From Rhizobium sp. Q54 (GTDB lineage Bacteria > Pseudomonadota > Alphaproteobacteria > Rhizobiales > Aestuariivirgaceae): a stretch of DNA of 36,074 nt. Made by a program: the position numbers and the translations under genes. The notes under the pieces are model-generated. The model was not told where the DNA came from and did no database searches. It was given only the letters and a program-made list of their open reading frames with translations. This document shows, piece after piece, positions 17,928 to 26,606 of the stretch; within the stretch, counting starts at the first letter, position 1, and each line of letters begins with the position of its first letter. Location: contig CAMDBX010000037.1 of the NCBI GenBank assembly GCA_945889445.1, forward strand, positions 1-36,074, read 5' to 3'.

Positions 17928-18758
17928 TCACTGGTCCGAGGCCTTGTCGAGCACGTGGTCGAGCAGCCGCTGCGGCAGGAAGCGCCGGGCGATCGCCATG
18001 AACTGCGTCGGCCTTGTCACATAATAGCGTGCATGCGGGCGGGGCGACTCCACGGCGTGAACGAGTTTCTCCAGCACCGCCTCCGGCCCCAGCTTGTAGC
18101 GCGCCGAGCCGCCGCGCCCGAGCCTGGCGCGCTGCCTGGCATAGGCATCCTTGTAGTGCGAGGACGTCTCGTCGATGTTCTTCTCGAAGTTCTTCAGCGA
18201 TGTCTCGACGAATTTGCTGGTGATCGGGCCAGGTTCGATCAGGCTGACGAAGATGCCGGAACCCCTGAGCTCGAGGCGCATGGTGTCCGAAAGCGCCTCG
18301 ATGGCAAATTTCGAGGCATTGTAGGCGCCCCGCCACTTCAGCGCCACAAGGCCCAGAACCGAGGAGCACTGCACGATGCGGCCTGAGCCGTTCGCCCGCA
18401 TCAGTGGCAGGCATTCGCGCGTCAGCTGGTGCCAGCCAAACACGTTGCAGGCGAATTGCTGTTCCAGTACCTCGCGCCGCAAGTCTTCAACCGCACCCGG
18501 CTGGCCGAAGGCGCCATTGTTGAACAGCGCATCGAGCCTGCCGTCCGTGCGCTTCGCCACCTCGGTGGCGCAGGCCGTGACGGATGAGGGGTCCGCGTAA
18601 TCGAGAAAAATTGCCTCCACACCTTCTGCTTCCAGCCGCGCGAGATCTTCAGGCTTGCGCGCCGTGGCGAACACCCGCCAGCCCCGCTGCCTCATGCCCA
18701 ACGCACAAGTCCAGCCAATGCCAGTGGAGCAGCCGGTGATGAGGATGGAGCGGGTCAA
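17928..18758 (-). CDS. Short-chain dehydrogenase/reductase coupled to mcd
   Basis: 276 residues from TTG 18758 (LTRSILITGCSTGIGWTCAL). The TTG overlaps the mcd stop by 4 bases (TTGA), and homologous sequence begins exactly here. Classical SDR features are the TGxxxGIG nucleotide loop (TGCSTGIG), FNNGAFG in place of the usual NNAG, catalytic Ser in QCSSVLG, and YNASK (YxxxK). The C-terminus is longer than minimal SDRs and basic. Substrate unknown. Coupling to methylsuccinyl-CoA dehydrogenase suggests CoA-ester or lipid metabolism, but this is inference. Confidence 0.9.
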   Translation of the reverse strand: MTRSILITGCSTGIGWTCALGMRQRGWRVFATARKPEDLARLEAEGVEAIFLDYADPSSVTACATEVAKRTDGRLDALFNNGAFGQPGAVEDLRREVLEQQFACNVFGWHQLTRECLPLMRANGSGRIVQCSSVLGLVALKWRGAYNASKFAIEALSDTMRLELRGSGIFVSLIEPGPITSKFVETSLKNFEKNIDETSSHYKDAYARQRARLGRGGSARYKLGPEAVLEKLVHAVESPRPHARYYVTRPTQFMAIARRFLPQRLLDHVLDKASDQ

Positions 18759-20422
18759 TTCCCGCCTTCGAGCAGGCGCCTCGCGATCACTTGCGCCTGA
18801 ATCTCTGCTGCACCCTCGAAGATATTGAGGATGCGCGCATCGCACAGCACGCGGCTGATCTGGTATTCGAGCGCGAAGCCGTTGCCGCCATGGATCTGCA
18901 GCGCATTGTCGGCCGCCGCCCAGGCGACCCTCGCGCCGAGGAGCTTCGACATGCCGGCCTCAAGGTCGCAGCGCCGGCCTGCATCCTTCTCGCGCGCGGC
19001 AAACAGCGTCAGCTGGCGTGCTGCCATCACGTCCGCCGCCATCAGCGCCAGCTTGTCGGAGATGCGCGGGAAGGCGAGAATGGGCTTGCCGAACTGCGAG
19101 CGATCCTTGGCATATTTGAGCCCGATGTCGAGCGCGCTCTGCGCCACGCCCACGGCGCGCGCCGCGGTCTGGATGCGCGCCGCCTCGAAGGTCTGCATCA
19201 GCTGCTTGAAGCCCTGGCCCTCGATGCCGCCCAGCAGGTTCTCGGCCTTCACTTCGAAGTCCTCGAAGCGAATCTCGTACTCCTTCATGCCGCGGTAGCC
19301 CAGAACCTCGATCTCGCCGCCCGACATGCCCTTCGCCGGGAAGGGGTTGTCATCGCTGCCGCGCGGCTTTTCGGCGAGGAACATGGACAGGCCCTTGTAG
19401 CCCGTCTCGTCCGGGTTGGTGCGGGCCAAGAGCGTCATCACGTCGGCGCGCACCGGGTGGGTGATCCAGGTCTTGTTGCCTGTCACCTTGTAGACGTCGC
19501 CGTCACGCACTGCGCGGGTGCGCAGTGATCCGAGGTCGGAGCCGGTGTTGGGCTCGGTGAAGACGGCGGTGGGCAGGATTTCTCCGCTGGCGATCTTCGG
19601 CAGCCAGGTTTCCTTCTGTTCCTTGGTGCCGCCGCACAGGATCAGCTCACAGGCGATCTCGGCGCGGGTGCCGAGCGAGCCCACCGCGATCCAGCCGCGC
19701 GACAGTTCTTCCGAAACCACGCACATCGATTCCTTCGAAAGTCCCAGACCGCCATGCTCCTCGGGAAGCGTCAGCGCGAAGACGCCGAGTTCGGCCAGTT
19801 CCCTGACGATCTCCATCGGTACGTAGTCGTTGTCGAGGTGCCACTGGTGAGCGTGGGGCGCCACCTTTGTCTCGACGAAGCGGCGCATCGTCTCGCGCAT
19901 TTCGGACAGCGTCTCGTCAAGCCCCGAGGAGCCGAAGTTGCCGTCGGCAATCAGTTCCACCAGCCGGTGGCGCGCCGCTGCCGTGTTGCCACGCTCGATC
20001 AGCACGAGGTCGTGCAGCCCCGCCGCGTCGCTGCGGGTGAGGCCGAATTCCGGCAGCCTGATGAACTCGCCCTGGTTCATCGGAATGCCGCCGGCCACGT
20101 GGTTCAGGTATTCACCCGCCGCGATCTGGACGGTCAGCTGTTCGGTCTCGCCGAACTTGCCCTCGGCCTCCAGCCGGGTGGCGTAATTGACCAGTTCGCG
20201 CAAGGTTGCCGCATAGGTGGCGAGCCAGGCGAGACCATGCGCCGCATGCTGCTGCTCATCCAGAAGGCGTGAGTTGATCTTGCCGCCCGGCATCACCAGT
20301 GCGGCCACCTTGGCCTTGGCCTTGGCCAGCAAGGTCTCCACGGCGGTCGCGGCCTGGTCTAGGTGGCTCCCAAGATGGGCCACGCAAACCGTTGACATCG
20401 CTTCGCTTTCTACTGCCGCCAT
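18755..20422 (-). CDS. mcd: Methylsuccinyl-CoA dehydrogenase (acyl-CoA dehydrogenase family)
   Basis: 555 residues from ATG 20422, which has GAGGGA 8 bases upstream. The enzyme oxidises (2S)-methylsuccinyl-CoA to mesaconyl-CoA, passing electrons to ETF. Residues ~1-150 are an extra helical N-terminal domain that ordinary ~380-residue acyl-CoA dehydrogenases lack but Mcd has. The ACAD part follows: VFTEPNTGSDLGSLRTRAV (FAD/substrate region), TWITHP, RSQFGKPILAFPRISDKLA, and HGGNGFALEYQISRVLCDAR then IFEGAAEIQ, where the Glu corresponds to the usual catalytic base. Length, the N-terminal domain and the nearby ccr and ecm support Mcd over a generic ACAD; other long ACADs remain a small possibility. 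Confidence 0.87.
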   Translation of the reverse strand: MAAVESEAMSTVCVAHLGSHLDQAATAVETLLAKAKAKVAALVMPGGKINSRLLDEQQHAAHGLAWLATYAATLRELVNYATRLEAEGKFGETEQLTVQIAAGEYLNHVAGGIPMNQGEFIRLPEFGLTRSDAAGLHDLVLIERGNTAAARHRLVELIADGNFGSSGLDETLSEMRETMRRFVETKVAPHAHQWHLDNDYVPMEIVRELAELGVFALTLPEEHGGLGLSKESMCVVSEELSRGWIAVGSLGTRAEIACELILCGGTKEQKETWLPKIASGEILPTAVFTEPNTGSDLGSLRTRAVRDGDVYKVTGNKTWITHPVRADVMTLLARTNPDETGYKGLSMFLAEKPRGSDDNPFPAKGMSGGEIEVLGYRGMKEYEIRFEDFEVKAENLLGGIEGQGFKQLMQTFEAARIQTAARAVGVAQSALDIGLKYAKDRSQFGKPILAFPRISDKLALMAADVMAARQLTLFAAREKDAGRRCDLEAGMSKLLGARVAWAAADNALQIHGGNGFALEYQISRVLCDARILNIFEGAAEIQAQVIARRLLEGGN

Positions 20423-20580
20423 GATTGAAATCCCTCACAAATGATGCGAAACGCTAGCCCAATGCCTATTGCGCTGCAATAATCCATCCGGCCAGACTAT
20501 CAGAACGTCAGCATCCGCCAAAATTGAGCCGGAATCCTCGACCATTGGATTTCCCTCACGGCCCAGATTAAGGTTTCCGC

Positions 20581-21099
20581 ATGAATCAGATACGGCGCAT
20601 GGGTGTTCTCGGGATCACCCTCCTCACCCTCACCTCTGGCCTCGCCCAGGCGGAGAATGAACCCAAGCAGATCGGCGCCTTCGAGGACTGGGTCGCCTAT
20701 GCCTATGACTCGGCGGAATCGCGGGTCTGTTATGTCTCGTCCAGCCCGAAGTCGACCGAGCCCAAGGGCGTGAAGCGTGATCCAGCCTTCTTCCTCGTCA
20801 CCAACATGCCAGGCCGCAAGCCACCGGTGAAGGGCGAGGTTTCCACCATCATTGGCTACCCCTTCAAGGAAGGCGAAGCCGTCAAGCTGACAATCGACGA
20901 CAACAACTTCGAAATGTTCTCCAAGGGCGACACCGCCTGGGTGGACACCGGCACCGACAAAAAGATCGTTGCCGCCATGAAGGCGGGCAAGTCGCTGAAG
21001 GTGAAAGGCACCTCCTGGCGCGGCAAGACCACCGAGGACTCCTATTCCCTGCAGGGCATTTCGGCCGCTCTCGCCGCCATCGACAAGGCCTGCAAGTAA
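20581..21099 (+). CDS. IalB family exported protein
   Basis: 172 residues with a signal peptide (MGVLGITLLTLTSGLAQAEN). The mature part resembles the invasion-associated locus B (IalB) family: IGAFEDWVAYAYDS at the start, a Cys in SRVCYVSSSP, FFLVTNMPGRKPPVKGEVS, and a closing Cys (DKACK), which may pair with the first. The family is common in non-pathogenic Hyphomicrobiales, so the name does not imply virulence. It is followed by the phosphodiester glycosidase gene after one base, so the two are co-transcribed and probably both periplasmic. Confidence 0.88.
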   Translation: MNQIRRMGVLGITLLTLTSGLAQAENEPKQIGAFEDWVAYAYDSAESRVCYVSSSPKSTEPKGVKRDPAFFLVTNMPGRKPPVKGEVSTIIGYPFKEGEAVKLTIDDNNFEMFSKGDTAWVDTGTDKKIVAAMKAGKSLKVKGTSWRGKTTEDSYSLQGISAALAAIDKACK

Positions 21100-21100
21100 C

Positions 21101-21841
21101 ATGGGCCGGGCTACCCGGCTGTGGCTCGTCCTGTTTGCGGTGCTGCTCGGCGCGGCGGAGGCGCGCGCCGCCTGCAGCCAGGAAAGCTTTGAAGGCAACG
21201 GCTATACCATTTGCCGCTTCAACCTCAGGCAGGACCATCTCCAGCTCTTCAGCCTGGACGGGCAGGGCGAGCCCTTCGGGTCCTTCGCTGCCCTCTCCAT
21301 GGACCTGCAGGACAGGGGCAAGAGCCTGCTCTTCGGCATGAACGCCGGCATGTATGGCGAGGACCTGAAGCCGATCGGCCTCTATGTCGAGAACGGCCGC
21401 ACGCTGCGCAAACTCAACCGCCGCAATGGCCCCGGCAATTTCCACCTGAAGCCCAATGGCGTCTTTTTCATCGATGGGACCAAGGGCGGGGTGATGGAAA
21501 CAGAAGCCTTCGCCGCATCCGGCATCCGCCCGGAATTCGCCAGCCAGTCCGGCCCCATGCTGGTGGTGGACGGCAGGATCCATCCGAAGTTCTCGGAGGC
21601 CGGCACCTCGCTGCAGCGCCGCAACGGGGTGGGCGCGCCGGACGGTCACACGCTGGTCTTCGCCATCAGCGATGGCTGGGTGAATTTTCACTCCTTCGCG
21701 CGGCTGTTCCGCGACCATCTGAAGGCCCCCAATGCGCTGTTTCTCGATGGCTCGATCTCCAGCCTCTATGCGCCTGATGTGGGCCGCAGCGACGGTTTCG
21801 CCCCGCTCGGGCCCATCGTGGCGCTGGTCAAAGGCCCCTGA
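21101..21841 (+). CDS. Phosphodiester glycosidase family (NAGPA/DUF2233) protein, exported
   Basis: 246 residues with a signal peptide (LWLVLFAVLLGAAEARAACS). The body matches the NAGPA-like phosphodiester glycosidase domain: LLFGMNAGMYGEDLKPIGLYV, NGVFFIDGTKGGV, ASQSGPMLVVDGRIHPKF, and NALFLDGSISSLYAPD near the end. Members cleave sugar-phosphodiester bonds (for example uncovering mannose-6-phosphate in animals); the bacterial substrate is unknown. Its start overlaps the region just after the IalB gene stop (1-base gap). A small GC-rich hairpin follows its stop. Confidence 0.88.
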   Translation: MGRATRLWLVLFAVLLGAAEARAACSQESFEGNGYTICRFNLRQDHLQLFSLDGQGEPFGSFAALSMDLQDRGKSLLFGMNAGMYGEDLKPIGLYVENGRTLRKLNRRNGPGNFHLKPNGVFFIDGTKGGVMETEAFAASGIRPEFASQSGPMLVVDGRIHPKFSEAGTSLQRRNGVGAPDGHTLVFAISDGWVNFHSFARLFRDHLKAPNALFLDGSISSLYAPDVGRSDGFAPLGPIVALVKGP

Positions 21842-21860
21842 AGCCCCTATTCCGGGGGCT
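21842..21860 (+). terminator. Possible weak terminator after the glycosidase gene
   Basis: A 6-bp stem (AGCCCC 21842-21847 with GGGGCT 21855-21860) starts one base after the stop codon. It is followed by CTCTCGCATTTCC, which is pyrimidine-rich but not a true T run, so termination is uncertain. Confidence 0.35.
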
Positions 21861-21901
21861 CTCTCGCATTTCCGCTCCATTTCATGCTATGGGCCCGGTC
21901 C

Positions 21902-23095
21902 ATGACCACGCTGCTTTCAACCGTCGAGGCGCCGCCGCGCTACATTCCAAACGACCCGCGTCCCACGCTCCTCGGGCTCACGCGTGAGGGGCTGGCCGAG
22001 GCCATGGGCCGCGCCGGCGTGCCGGAGAAGCAGCGCCGCATGCGGGCCGGGCAAGTGTGGCACTGGCTCTACCACCGCGGCGTCACCTCGTTCTCCGAGA
22101 TGACCAACATCGCCAAGGACCTGCGCCAGCGTATGGACGAGGAATTCGTCATCGGCCGGCCGGAGATCGTCACCGAGCAGACATCGAATGACGGCACCAA
22201 GAAGTGGCTGTTGCGTCTCGCCCCCGATGAGCGCGGTGCGCGCCACGAGGTCGAGATGGTCTATATCCCGGAGGAAGACCGCGGCACGCTCTGCATCTCC
22301 TCGCAAGTGGGCTGCACGCTCACCTGCACCTTCTGCCACACCGGCACGCAGAAGCTCGTCCGCAACCTCACCTCCGGAGAGATCGTGGCGCAGGTGATGA
22401 CGGCGCGTGACCGCGTCAAGGACTGGCCGCAGGACATCGAGGCCAATCCCACGCCACCGCTTGGCGGTCGCTACATCACCAACGTCGTGCTCATGGGCAT
22501 GGGGGAACCCCTCTATAATTTCGACAACGTGAAGGACGCGATGGACATCGTCTCCGATGGTGAGGGCATCTCGCTGTCGAAGCGCCGCATCACGCTGTCC
22601 ACCTCCGGCGTCGTCCCGGAAATACAGCGGGCAGGCGACGAGATCGGCACCATGCTGGCGATCTCGCTCCATGGCACGACGGATGAGATCCGCGACAAGC
22701 TGGTGCCCTTGAACAAGAAGTACCCGATCAAGGAGCTTCTCGCCGCCTGCCGCAACTATCCCGGCGCCTCCAACGCGCGGCGCATCACCTTCGAATACGT
22801 GATGCTGAAGGGCGTGAACGACACGCCCGCCGACGCCAAGCGTCTCGTGCAGTTGCTGAAGGGCATTCCCGCCAAGGTGAACCTCATCCCCTTCAATCCC
22901 TGGCCCGGCACGCAGTATGTGTGCTCGGACTGGGACACGATCGAGGTCTTCGCCGAAATCCTCAACCGTGCGGGTTATGCCTCACCCGTCCGCACCCCGC
23001 GCGGCCGCGACATCATGGCCGCCTGCGGCCAGCTGAAGAGCGAAAGCCAGAAGCTGCGGGCCAAGGAACGCCTGGCGCAGGACGCCGGGGCCTGA
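21902..23095 (+). CDS. rlmN: Dual-specificity 23S rRNA A2503 / tRNA A37 methyltransferase RlmN
   Basis: Radical SAM enzyme that makes m2A at 23S A2503 and tRNA A37. 397 residues from ATG 21902 ([11 protein letters not shown]); ATG 21884 would add six residues. The 4Fe-4S motif is CTLTCTFC (CX3CX2C) near residue 140. [20 protein letters not shown] and [14 protein letters not shown] follow, and [13 protein letters not shown]. The C-terminal Cys that is methylated in the mechanism is present in MAACGQLK. The order rlmN-argG follows with 77 bases between. Confidence 0.96.
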   Translation: MTTLLSTVEAPPRYIPNDPRPTLLGLTREGLAEAMGRAGVPEKQRRMRAGQVWHWLYHRGVTSFSEMTNIAKDLRQRMDEEFVIGRPEIVTEQTSNDGTKKWLLRLAPDERGARHEVEMVYIPEEDRGTLCISSQVGCTLTCTFCHTGTQKLVRNLTSGEIVAQVMTARDRVKDWPQDIEANPTPPLGGRYITNVVLMGMGEPLYNFDNVKDAMDIVSDGEGISLSKRRITLSTSGVVPEIQRAGDEIGTMLAISLHGTTDEIRDKLVPLNKKYPIKELLAACRNYPGASNARRITFEYVMLKGVNDTPADAKRLVQLLKGIPAKVNLIPFNPWPGTQYVCSDWDTIEVFAEILNRAGYASPVRTPRGRDIMAACGQLKSESQKLRAKERLAQDAGA

Positions 23096-23172
23096 CAGGC
23101 TCCCTTCCGGCAGTTGCAGCTTCCTCCCCCGGCGTGATAGGTGGCGACCAGCAATTCCAACAGGTGTGCTCC

Positions 23173-24393
23173 ATGTCCAGGCAGAAAGTGAAGAAAGTCG
23201 TCCTCGCCTATTCCGGCGGTCTCGACACGTCCATCATACTCAAGTGGCTGCAGACGGAATATGGCGCCGAAGTCGTCACCTTCACCGCTGACCTGGGCCA
23301 GGGCGGCGAGTTGGAGCCCGCCCGCAAGAAGGCCGAGATGCTGGGCATCAAGGACATCTACATCGAGGACCTGCGCGAGGAATTCGTGAGGGACTTCGTC
23401 TTCCCGATGTTCCGCGCCAATGCCGTCTACGAGGGCGTCTACCTGCTGGGCACCTCGATTGCCCGCCCGCTCATTGCCAAGCGCCTGATCGAGATCGCCA
23501 GGGAGACGGGCGCAGACGCGATCTCTCACGGTGCCACCGGCAAGGGCAACGACCAGGTCCGCTTCGAGCTGACGGCCTATGCGCTGAACCCCGACATCAA
23601 GGTCATCGCCCCCTGGCGCGAGTGGGAGTTCAAGAGCCGCACCGACCTCATCGCCTTCGCCGAGGCGCACCAGATTCCTGTCGCCAAGGACAAGCGCGGC
23701 GATGCGCCGTTCTCGGTCGATGCCAACCTCCTGCACTCCTCCTCCGAGGGCAAGGTGCTGGAAGACCCGTGGGTGGAGCCGCCGCCCTATGTCTACCAGC
23801 GCACCATCGCGCCCGAGGATGCCCCCGACAAGGCAAGCTCCATCGAGATCGAGTTCCTGAAAGGCGACCCCGTCGCCATCGACGGCGTGAAGATGTCGCC
23901 TGCGACGATCCTCACCGAGCTCAACCGCCTGGGCCACGACAATGGCATCGGCCGGCTGGACCTCGTGGAGAACCGTTTCGTCGGCATGAAGTCGCGTGGC
24001 GTCTATGAGACGCCCGGCGGCACCATCCTGCTCACCGCGCACCGCGCCATCGAGTCGATCACGCTCGACCGCGAGGCGGCACACCTGAAGGACAGCTTCA
24101 TCCCGAAATACGCCGAGCTCATCTACTACGGCTTCTGGTTCAGCCCGGAGCGTGAGATGCTGCAGGCGGCCATCGACAGGAGCCAGGAGCACGTCGAGGG
24201 CACGGTGCGCTTGAAGCTCTACAAGGGCAACGTCATCGTCACCGGCCGCAAGAGCCCGAAGTCGCTCTACAGCGACGCGCTCGTCACCTTCGAGGATGAC
24301 CGCGGCGCCTATGACCAGAAGGACGCGGCAGGCTTCATCCGCCTCAACGCGCTCCGGCTTCGCACGTTGGCCGCGCGCAAGCGCAACACGTAA
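23173..24393 (+). CDS. argG: Argininosuccinate synthase
   Basis: Condenses citrulline and aspartate with ATP in arginine synthesis. 406 residues from ATG 23173 ([20 protein letters not shown]); the longer open frame upstream overlaps rlmN and has no homologous look. Motifs: P-loop-like [12 protein letters not shown] (PP-loop ATPase), [37 protein letters not shown] and the C-terminal [20 protein letters not shown]. The length is that of the ~400-residue bacterial class. The kinase gene follows after 15 bases, suggesting co-transcription. Confidence 0.97.
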   Translation: MSRQKVKKVVLAYSGGLDTSIILKWLQTEYGAEVVTFTADLGQGGELEPARKKAEMLGIKDIYIEDLREEFVRDFVFPMFRANAVYEGVYLLGTSIARPLIAKRLIEIARETGADAISHGATGKGNDQVRFELTAYALNPDIKVIAPWREWEFKSRTDLIAFAEAHQIPVAKDKRGDAPFSVDANLLHSSSEGKVLEDPWVEPPPYVYQRTIAPEDAPDKASSIEIEFLKGDPVAIDGVKMSPATILTELNRLGHDNGIGRLDLVENRFVGMKSRGVYETPGGTILLTAHRAIESITLDREAAHLKDSFIPKYAELIYYGFWFSPEREMLQAAIDRSQEHVEGTVRLKLYKGNVIVTGRKSPKSLYSDALVTFEDDRGAYDQKDAAGFIRLNALRLRTLAARKRNT

Positions 24394-24408
24394 AGACAGG
24401 GGGCCGTC

Positions 24409-25323
24409 ATGACCATCGCCGTTGTTGGCAGCATCAATATGGACGTGACGGCCTACATGTATCGCCTGCCGAAACCGGGCGAGACCTTGCATGGCAAGGA
24501 GTACATTGTGGGACTGGGCGGCAAGGGCGCCAACCAGGCCGTTGCCGCGCGCAAGCTCGGCAGCGATGTGGCCTTCATCGGTCGCATCGGGGCTGATGAC
24601 TTCGGCAAGGGTGCAGAGCGCGCGCTCATGTCCTACGGCCTTGATCTTTCGCTCATCGCCAAGGACCATGACGGCGCCACCGGCATCGCCATCATCAATG
24701 TCGGCGAGGGTGGCGAGAACTACATCTCGGTGGTCGCTGGCAGCAATTTCCGAGTCGATCTCTCTGATGTCGAGAAGGGCCGCGCCGCGCTGGAGCAGTC
24801 CCGCGTGCTGCTCCTCCAGTTGGAAGTGCCGCTCGAGGCCTCGCTCGCTGCAGCAGCCATTGTCCGCGCACGCGGTGGCACGGTCATCCTCGATCCGGCC
24901 CCGGCGAAGGACCTCGACCCGGCGGTTCTGAAGGCGGTGGACATCATCACGCCGAATGAATCCGAGGCAGGCCTGCTTCTCGGCTGGCAGCCGCAGACAC
25001 CGGACGAAGGGCTCAGGGCCGCGAAGGAACTCCGCGCGCGTGGCGTTGCAACGGCGGTGGTCAAGCTCGGCGGCAAGGGCCTCGCCGTGGCGGGGGAGGG
25101 GATCGAGAAGATTCTTCCCGCCTTCAAGGTGACACCCATCGATACGGTGGCGGCAGGCGACAGCTTCAATGGCGGTCTCGCCCATGCACTGGAACAGGGC
25201 CAGGGCATCGAGATGGCGCTGCGCTATGCGGCGGCCTGCGGTGCGCTGTCGACGACCAGGAAGGGCGCCTCGGCGGCAGCCCCGACGCGTGACGAGGTCG
25301 AGGCCTTCCTGTCGCGCGTTTAG
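24409..25323 (+). CDS. rbsK: Ribokinase-like PfkB-family sugar kinase
   Basis: 304 residues with the PfkB signatures of ribokinase: VVGSINMDVTAYMYRLPKPG at the N-terminus, GLGGKGANQAVAARKLG (substrate motif), DPAPAKDL, ITPNESEAGLL, and the catalytic DTVAAGDSFNGGLAHAL near residue 245, where Asp of AGD is the base. Likely reaction is ATP-dependent phosphorylation of ribose; other pentoses or nucleosides are possible. No ribose transporter is adjacent. The start ATG 24409 is 15 bases after argG, with AGGGGG upstream. Its last 4 bases overlap the convergent channel-like gene. Confidence 0.87.
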   Translation: MTIAVVGSINMDVTAYMYRLPKPGETLHGKEYIVGLGGKGANQAVAARKLGSDVAFIGRIGADDFGKGAERALMSYGLDLSLIAKDHDGATGIAIINVGEGGENYISVVAGSNFRVDLSDVEKGRAALEQSRVLLLQLEVPLEASLAAAAIVRARGGTVILDPAPAKDLDPAVLKAVDIITPNESEAGLLLGWQPQTPDEGLRAAKELRARGVATAVVKLGGKGLAVAGEGIEKILPAFKVTPIDTVAAGDSFNGGLAHALEQGQGIEMALRYAAACGALSTTRKGASAAAPTRDEVEAFLSRV

Positions 25324-25766
25324 GCCTCCTCGCGGTAGATCTGCTGCGACAGCCCATAGAAGATCGACGTGCTCCAGGCGAAGGCGAAGAGACCGCTCAC
25401 CGCCATGATGACCTCCAGCAACTGCCAGCGCTCCGGCAGCGTATCGTTGGTGAAGCCCACCGTCGTGTAGGTGCTGCCCGCCAGCAGCACGGCGTGGTGC
25501 GGGTTCGTCATGATCCCCGGCAAGTAGAGGAACGCCGCCCAGATCATGATCTGGGTGAGGTGCGACATCAGCAGGATCACGATACAGCTGAAGAACAGAA
25601 GGTGCGCCACACCGCTCCGGTTTTGCACCGCCACCGCCCGCAACTTCGGCTTCAGCTTGCCCATCACCAGCGCCACCGTGCTGCCCTGCACGGCAATACA
25701 GAAGAGTAGCGCCGCGCAGCCGGTGAGCAGCGCGGGTGCATTGAGGACGTCGACTGGTTGATCCAA
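25320..25766 (-). CDS. Small ion-channel-like membrane protein
   Basis: 148 residues with four hydrophobic segments: LLTGCAALLFCIAVQGSTVA, LLFFSCIVILLMSHLTQIMI, a short pore-helix-like stretch, and LLEVIMAVSGLFAFAWSTSI. Between the last two is YTTVGFTND, which resembles the K+ selectivity filter TVGYG/TVGFG but has Thr instead of the second Gly. This fits the Ion_trans_2 (two-helix pore) type seen in alphaproteobacteria. Whether it conducts K+ is doubtful. It overlaps the 3' end of the convergent kinase gene by 4 bases. Confidence 0.75.
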   Translation of the reverse strand: MDQPVDVLNAPALLTGCAALLFCIAVQGSTVALVMGKLKPKLRAVAVQNRSGVAHLLFFSCIVILLMSHLTQIMIWAAFLYLPGIMTNPHHAVLLAGSTYTTVGFTNDTLPERWQLLEVIMAVSGLFAFAWSTSIFYGLSQQIYREEA

Positions 25767-25840
25767 GATTTGTGGCTCCGCGGATTTTTCCTTCGGGGGT
25801 TCTCGTCGGAAATCGGCCGTGTGTTGTCAAGGCTCGGCGT

Positions 25841-26605
25841 TTACCCCTGCACCCGCATGGTCAGCGTGCCGTCGACCACCAGATTGGTGCCGGAGATGAA
25901 GCTGGCGCGCGGGCTGGCGAGGAACACCACGGCATCGGCGATTTCCTCCGGGCGGGCCATGCGGCCAAGCGGGTTGGCGGCGACATTGGCTTCGAAGCTT
26001 TTCGGGTCATTGATCCGCACGCGATCCCAGAAACCGCCGTCGAACAGCGTCGTTCCGGGCGAGACGACATTGGCGCGGATGCCCTTCGCCGCCACGTGGC
26101 GCGCCAGCGACTTCACGTAGAAGAACAATGCCGCCTTCATCGTGCCGTAGGACACCGAGTCATAGCCATAGTCCTCCGAGCCCGAGATCGACGAGATGGC
26201 GATGATCGACCCCGCGCCGGAGCGTTCGAGCCACGGCAGGGCTGCCTCGCAGGCATTGCGGGTGTGCATCAGGTCCACCTCGAAGGCGGCGCGGAAGGCC
26301 TCCTGGCCCGCACCATGGGCGAAGGCCGATGCGTTGCACACGAGAATGTCGATCCCGCCAAGGACAGAGGCGGCGTCATTCACAAAACTCTCCAGCTCAC
26401 TGCACCCGGCCACATCCACACTGGCGCCATAGGCATTGACGCCGAAGGCCTTCAGCTCCGCAACCGTCGCATTGACGTCCTTCGCATCACGCGCGCAGAT
26501 CGCCACGTCGCAGCCTTCTGCCGCGAGGCCGAAGGCGATGGCCCGGCCGATGCCCTTGGTGGCGCCAGTGACAACCGCACGCTTGCCCTTCAGGTGAAGA
26601 TCCAC
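25841..26605 (-). CDS. SDR family oxidoreductase (FabG-like)
   Basis: 254 residues, classical SDR: VVTGATKGIGRAIAFGLA (nucleotide loop), DILVCNASAFAHG (NNAG-like), SSISGSEDYGYDSVSYGTMK carrying Ser, Tyr and Lys (YGTMK) of the active site, and the C-terminal GRMARPEEIADAVVFLASPR with FISGTNLVVDGTLTM. This is the 3-oxoacyl-ACP reductase-like group, typical of dehydrogenases of hydroxy acids or sugars. The substrate cannot be assigned. It is 1 base downstream of the PPK2 gene, so the two form one transcript. Confidence 0.92.
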   Translation of the reverse strand: MDLHLKGKRAVVTGATKGIGRAIAFGLAAEGCDVAICARDAKDVNATVAELKAFGVNAYGASVDVAGCSELESFVNDAASVLGGIDILVCNASAFAHGAGQEAFRAAFEVDLMHTRNACEAALPWLERSGAGSIIAISSISGSEDYGYDSVSYGTMKAALFFYVKSLARHVAAKGIRANVVSPGTTLFDGGFWDRVRINDPKSFEANVAANPLGRMARPEEIADAVVFLASPRASFISGTNLVVDGTLTMRVQG

Positions 26606-26606
26606 G

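Noticed and set aside
22975-25830. 951-codon minus-strand ORF across rlmN, argG and the sugar kinase
   Set aside because: It lies antisense to three well-recognised genes, has a low-complexity His/Arg/Asp/Gly composition typical of GC-rich shadow frames and shows no domain.
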